From contig NC_061863.1 of the NCBI RefSeq assembly GCF_907164915.1, positions 67,013,364 to 67,077,363 on the forward strand: a DNA stretch of 64,000 bases. The letters run 5' to 3'. Both the position numbers and the translations under genes were made by a program. This DNA is from Impatiens glandulifera. Taxonomy: Eukaryota > Streptophyta > Magnoliopsida > Ericales > Balsaminaceae. Each line of letters opens with the position of its first letter. Position 1 is the first letter of the stretch. Below the pieces are notes generated by a model that saw only the letters and a program-made list of their open reading frames with translations, was not told the origin of the DNA and ran no database searches. This document shows positions 60,111 to 64,000 of this stretch, piece by piece.

Positions 60111-60481
60111 TGATGCGGTGCGAGTCGAAGAGATTGGAAGATAATCTAATTAAGGAAGGGATTGGAAGATATATTCTAATCAAGGAAAGGATTATAATAT
60201 ATATTCTAATTAAGGAAGAGATTACAAGGGATATTCTAAATTAAGTAGGGATATTCTTGTTATGGAAGGAATATCCTAAATTAGTGTAATTAAATTGTAA
60301 TTAGACGTAATTCCTAATTTAATACGTGTAAGTCCTATAAATACCCTGAAGGTATTCCATTGTAAGGGAGAAGAAGATTATTAATCAGAAAACGAGGTTT
60401 CCTCAATATCTATCAATTTCGGTATTCGTAAGAATCAACGAATCTTGATAAAGATTCATCCTAGCCACGCACGCTGCATCA
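60111..60481 (+). repeat. 5' LTR
   Basis: 371 bp, TG...CA ends inside a TGATGC/GCATCA inverted repeat. TATAAATA at 60336-60343 is the likely promoter core. The U3 part (60130-60246) has about four ~30-bp direct repeats built on TATTCTAATTAAGGAA. Confidence 0.95.
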
Positions 60482-60482
60482 G

Positions 60483-60491
60483 TTGGTATCA
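60483..60491 (+). other. Primer binding site (initiator tRNA-Met)
   Basis: TGGTATCAG starts two bases after the 5' LTR and matches the start of the plant initiator-Met PBS consensus TGGTATCAGAGC; the next bases (TTT) diverge. Confidence 0.8.
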
Positions 60492-60512
60492 GTTTCCAGT
60501 CGACCCTGAGGT

Positions 60513-63287
60513 ATGCCGCCCCGAAGACAGCCGCACAACCCTACCCCTGGTGCTGATGATGGTGACCTTGCTGAGTTGCGACGTGAAAACGCTGAGTTTC
60601 GCCGTGATAACGACGATTTGAGGCGGCAGGTTGAATGGTTGACGCAACGGATGGATGCATCTATGCACATGCACCACCCTGAAGATGATGTTACGATGAC
60701 AGATGAAAACCCCTTCGGTGGTCTTCGGAATCGATCCCCTGAACGCCCCAATCATCGCTGGGAGCAGGCTTTCAGGGTGGACATCCCTAAGTTCGATGGT
60801 AGTCTATCACCGGAAGAGTTTATTGATTGGCTTTCTCAGGTTGAAGAGATTCTGGATTTCAAGGAAGTTCCTGCAGATCGTCGTGTACCCCTTGTTACGA
60901 TCCGCTTACATGGTCGTGCACAAGCATGGTGGCAGCAGTTGAAACAGACACGTGTTCGTCATGGTAAGGCAAAGCTCACGAATTGGGACAAATTCAGGAA
61001 GCATATTAGGGCTGCGTTTCTACCATATAATTACGAACGTAACCTGTACCAGCGGTTCCAGAATCTTCGTCAGGGTTCTCGTTCCGTGGATGACTATTCC
61101 ACTGAGTTTTACACCTTTGTGGCTCGTGTTGACCTGTCTGAGTCCCCTCTCCAGTTGGTTTCTCGCTATATTGGTGGCCTTCGCCTCCAGTTGCAGGATA
61201 TTTTGAATATGTTTGATCCCTTGACTGTTTCTGAGGCACATCAGCGTGCTTCACAGGCTGAGAAACAGCTAGCTAGGCGCGGTTCGGGTAGCTTTGGAAA
61301 ACAGGTTGTCCCCACTAGTGGCATTGGTTCTTCTTCCCAGTCGGCCCATCCCACCCCAGCCCCCCCTCGCGGCACTACAGCCCCCCCACAGGGACGTCCC
61401 GGTGGCTTGCGTTGTTTCGATTGTGGTGAAGTTGGCCATCGCCAAGCAGAGTGTCGCAACCCAAAGTCCACCAATCGTGGTCTTTTTACTGAGGTGGATG
61501 ATCCTGACTCTGCTCTTCCTTCAGATTCAGCCCCAGTGTATGATGTTTATGATGATGAGGCAGCGGAGGAGTATGTTTCTGGTGATGTTGGCCCCCTTTT
61601 GGTGATTCGTCGATCATGTTTAACCCCTCGTGCTCCTGACAACGAGTGGTTACGCAATAATCTGTTCCATTCCACTTGTACCATCGGTGGCAAAGTTTGC
61701 ACCTTCATCATTGATGCTGGGAGTTGTGAGAATGTGATTTCTGAGGTTGCAGTTTCGAAGCTGGGTCTGTCCACTGAACCTCATCCCAAGCCTTATCGCT
61801 TGTCCTGGCTGAGTCAAGGTACGGATGTTACAGTTTCGAAGCGCGTACTTGTTAATTTTTCCATTGGTTCCCATTATCGTGATGATGTATATTGTGATGT
61901 GGTTCCTATGGATGCTTGTCACCTTTTACTTGGTCGCCCTTGGCAGTTTGATCATTCTGTTATACATGATGGGCGTGCTAATACCTACACGTTCTTATTT
62001 CATGGTACCAAGATTGTGTTGATGCCAAATCAGCCCAAGAAGGGTGCTGCCCCCACTCATCATGCGTCCCCCCCTGCCACCTTGTTGTCTCGGGGTCCTT
62101 TTCAGACCGCCATGGTCGAATCAGGCATGGTGTTTGCTCTATTTTGTTCGCTGATTATCTGCGGTGCTAGTTCTGAGGTGCCTATTCCAGTGCAGCCGCT
62201 GTTACAGGAGTTTGCAGATGTTTTTCCTGAGAATCTGCCTTGTGCCTTGCCTCCTTTGCGTGATATCCAGCATCACATTGACTTGGTTCCAGGTGCTGCC
62301 CTACCCAACCGTCCTCATTACCGCATGAGTCCCAAAGAACATGAAGAGTTGCGTAGACAGGTGGAGGACTTGCTGGCTAAGGGACACATTCGAGAGAGCC
62401 TTAGTCCCTGTGCTGTCCCGGCCCTTCTTTCCCCAAAAAAGGATGGGTCTTGGCGTATGTGCATTGATAGTCGTGCTATCAACAAGATTACAGTGCGTTA
62501 TCGGTTTCCTATTCCCCGGTTAGATGACTTGTTGGATCAGTTGGGTGGTGCTTCTGTGTTTAGCAAACTGGATCTCAAGAGTGGATACCATCAGATTCGT
62601 ATTCGCATGGGTGATGAGTGGAAGACTGCCTTTAAGACTCGTGAGGGCTTATATGAGTGGCTGGTTATGCCGTGTGGTCTGTCGAATGCTCCTAGCACCT
62701 TTATGCGTATGATGAACCAGGCTCTTCGCCCTTTCATTGGGAAGTTTGCTCACAATCATGCTGTTAATCGCTCCACTGGTTTCAGTCCTTTCCATGTGAT
62801 TTACGGGCTGTCTCCGCGTGCTCCTCTTGATTTGTTAGCGCTGCCCAGCAAGGTGCGTCCTCATTCCACTGCTGCGGATTTTGTTGGTCAGTTGGCTCAG
62901 GTTCATCAGACCACTCATGACCGCTTGGTTGCTGCTACTGCCAAGTACAAGGAGAAGGCTGATTCGAGAAGGCGTGCTGTTGATTTTGAAGTTGGTGACT
63001 TTGTGTGGGCTATTCTGACTAAGGATCGTTTTCCAGCTCATGAATATAGCAAGCTTGCTGCTAAGAAGATTGGTCCTGTTGAGATTGTGGAGAAGATCAA
63101 CCCCAATGCTTATCGTTTACGCCTTCCCAGCCATGTGCGTACCTCTGATGTGTTCAATGTGAAGCATCTTGTTCCTTTTGTGGGTGAGTCTTCTTCTGAT
63201 GAGGATGATGCGGTTCCAGATTCGAGGACGAATCTTTTCTACCCTGGGGGGAATGATGCGGTGCGAGTCGAAGAGATTGGAAGATAA
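60513..63287 (+). CDS. Gag-protease-RT frame fused in frame to integrase tail
   Basis: 924 residues without a stop. Residues ~85-255 are retrotransposon gag (WWQQLK ... FLPYNYERNLYQRFQNLRQG), followed by a CCHC knuckle (C301, C304, H309, C314). The protease region around 390-420 has DAGS where DTGS or DSGS is usual. RT starts near 560 and is readable through IDSRAINKIT, FSKLDLKSGYHQIRI and MPCGLSNAPSTFMRMMN. It stops at about F745, just before the YxDD catalytic motif, and continues directly with an integrase C-terminal segment (NRSTGFSPFHVIYGLSP) to the end. The last 11 codons lie inside the 3' LTR. The product cannot be an active RT or integrase but could supply Gag. Codon use is richer in GC than the flanks. 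Confidence 0.92.
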   Translation: MPPRRQPHNPTPGADDGDLAELRRENAEFRRDNDDLRRQVEWLTQRMDASMHMHHPEDDVTMTDENPFGGLRNRSPERPNHRWEQAFRVDIPKFDGSLSPEEFIDWLSQVEEILDFKEVPADRRVPLVTIRLHGRAQAWWQQLKQTRVRHGKAKLTNWDKFRKHIRAAFLPYNYERNLYQRFQNLRQGSRSVDDYSTEFYTFVARVDLSESPLQLVSRYIGGLRLQLQDILNMFDPLTVSEAHQRASQAEKQLARRGSGSFGKQVVPTSGIGSSSQSAHPTPAPPRGTTAPPQGRPGGLRCFDCGEVGHRQAECRNPKSTNRGLFTEVDDPDSALPSDSAPVYDVYDDEAAEEYVSGDVGPLLVIRRSCLTPRAPDNEWLRNNLFHSTCTIGGKVCTFIIDAGSCENVISEVAVSKLGLSTEPHPKPYRLSWLSQGTDVTVSKRVLVNFSIGSHYRDDVYCDVVPMDACHLLLGRPWQFDHSVIHDGRANTYTFLFHGTKIVLMPNQPKKGAAPTHHASPPATLLSRGPFQTAMVESGMVFALFCSLIICGASSEVPIPVQPLLQEFADVFPENLPCALPPLRDIQHHIDLVPGAALPNRPHYRMSPKEHEELRRQVEDLLAKGHIRESLSPCAVPALLSPKKDGSWRMCIDSRAINKITVRYRFPIPRLDDLLDQLGGASVFSKLDLKSGYHQIRIRMGDEWKTAFKTREGLYEWLVMPCGLSNAPSTFMRMMNQALRPFIGKFAHNHAVNRSTGFSPFHVIYGLSPRAPLDLLALPSKVRPHSTAADFVGQLAQVHQTTHDRLVAATAKYKEKADSRRRAVDFEVGDFVWAILTKDRFPAHEYSKLAAKKIGPVEIVEKINPNAYRLRLPSHVRTSDVFNVKHLVPFVGESSSDEDDAVPDSRTNLFYPGGNDAVRVEEIGR
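63246..63253 (+). other. Polypurine tract
   Basis: GGGGGGAA directly precedes the 3' LTR, the expected plus-strand primer. Confidence 0.8.
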
Positions 63288-63624
63288 TCTAATTAAGGAA
63301 GGGATTGGAAGATATATTCTAATCAAGGAAAGGATTATAATATATATTCTAATTAAGGAAGAGATTACAAGGGATATTCTAAATTAAGTAGGGATATTCT
63401 TGTTATGGAAGGAATATCCTAAATTAGTGTAATTAAATTGTAATTAGACGTAATTCCTAATTTAATACGTGTAAGTCCTATAAATACCCTGAAGGTATTC
63501 CATTGTAAGGGAGAAGAAGATTATTAATCAGAAAACGAGGTTTCCTCAATATCTATCAATTTCGGTATTCGTAAGAATCAACGAATCTTGATAAAGATTC
63601 ATCCTAGCCACGCACGCTGCATCA
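63254..63624 (+). repeat. 3' LTR
   Basis: 371 bp; I see no difference from the 5' LTR when read by eye. It also encodes the last residues and stop codon of the internal frame. Confidence 0.95.
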
Positions 63625-63629
63625 ATATA

Positions 63630-64000
63630 GAAGATGAAATTTTCAAATGAATAACGTGTCGCAATCTGATTGGCCGAAAAATAATAAAATTTCTCTTTCT
63701 TTTCTCTCACCCTTTATCATTTTTTCAACTAGTGACATATTATTTCCTCCCCAATTCTTTTCTAAATTCCCTCCCATATCATTCATTATATATATATATA
63801 TATATATAACTTTTTAAATTTAACAATTCAAATTTTAATTATGTATTTAATTATATAAATTGTTTAATAAAATTATCTAAATATTTATATTTAATTATTA
63901 TAAAAATATTATTAATACTAACCTTACCAATCTTATCTTTAAAATTTACTCATTTTTTTAAACACTTTAAGTTTAAGCATGTGTAATGACGGTGGGTGTC
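63630..64000. other. AT-rich flank with dispersed repeat
   Basis: 63650-63780 resembles 52320-52480 and is probably the same dispersed repeat. A short (TA)n tract is at about 63788-63808. No gene is visible to the window end. Confidence 0.5.

Larger units (their letters stand above)
60111..63624 (+). mobile_element. Ty3/Gypsy LTR retrotransposon with internal deletion
   Basis: Two LTRs of 371 bp, identical as far as I can see by eye, begin TGATGC and end GCATCA. They are flanked by a 5-bp target duplication ATATA (60106-60110 and 63625-63629). A primer site follows the 5' LTR and a polypurine tract precedes the 3' LTR. The 2.77-kb interior encodes one frame with gag, protease and part of RT, then the last part of integrase. 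An autonomous Gypsy interior is usually well above 4 kb, so RT active site, RNase H and most of integrase are missing. Identical LTRs imply a recent insertion; it needs helper proteins to move. Confidence 0.95.

Noticed and set aside
59977..60183. Frame encoding (Tyr-Ile)n
   Set aside because: It is a translation of the (TA)n microsatellite and part of the LTR.
60513..63287. Intact autonomous Gypsy polyprotein
   Set aside because: The frame is open but lacks the RT catalytic motif, RNase H and the integrase core.

Overview
This window is nuclear DNA from a flowering plant, most likely a eudicot. The genes are split by GT-AG introns, the intergenic DNA is very AT-rich, four cytosolic-type tRNA genes are present, and transposable elements (TEs) of several classes fill the gaps. 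All protein calls come from reading the sequence and from remembered family features; no database search was run.

Layout. 1-1460: 5' part of a Mutator-like element (MULE) with a truncated transposase gene on the minus strand, lying head-to-head with the plastid gene FLN2 (1596-3796, +). 4022-4982 (-): 6-phosphogluconolactonase, tail-to-tail with FLN2. 5-9.8 kb: AT-rich gap with an old dimer of a tRNA-like repeat. 9827-21638: three minus-strand genes, a SPIRAL1-like microtubule protein, CDC48B-type AAA ATPase and an asparagine-synthetase-domain protein. 21.7-24.4 kb: tRNA-Thr, a LINE remnant, tRNA-Cys and tRNA-Asn. 24835-26894 (-): ureide permease. 27-36.5 kb: AT-rich DNA with tRNA-Pro at 31.1 kb. 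36610-40017 (+): plastid-type alpha/beta hydrolase with an antisense LINE remnant in intron 1. 41102-42353 (-): X8-domain callose-binding-like protein. 45177-46742 (+): intronless PPR protein. 47986-51063 (-): QUASIMODO2-like Golgi methyltransferase. 53232-55044 (-): CobW/ZNG1-type GTPase. 55.7-60.1 kb: tandem repeats, including a five-unit array carrying tRNA-like Pol III promoter boxes. 60111-63624: a complete-looking but internally deleted Ty3/Gypsy LTR element.

The genes do not form one pathway. Their roles are plastid transcription (FLN2), oxidative pentose phosphate pathway (PGL), cytoskeleton (SP1L), protein remodelling (CDC48B), nitrogen/ureide handling (ASNSD1-like, UPS), wall and plasmodesmata (QUL, X8), organelle RNA (PPR) and metal chaperoning (CobW). 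What links several of them is gene order: as far as I remember, the SPR1 / CDC48B / asparagine-synthase / UPS / X8 / QUL set also lies together on Arabidopsis chromosome 2, so this looks like an old conserved block.

The observations most worth checking are: (i) a tandem array of about 293-bp units with correctly spaced A and B boxes; (ii) a Gypsy element whose gag-protease-RT frame is fused in frame to the integrase tail, skipping the RT active site; (iii) a probable GA-AG intron in the CobW gene and a possible second in the QUL gene; (iv) an array of the palindrome TGCGTNACGCA at the MULE 5' end next to the FLN2 promoter.
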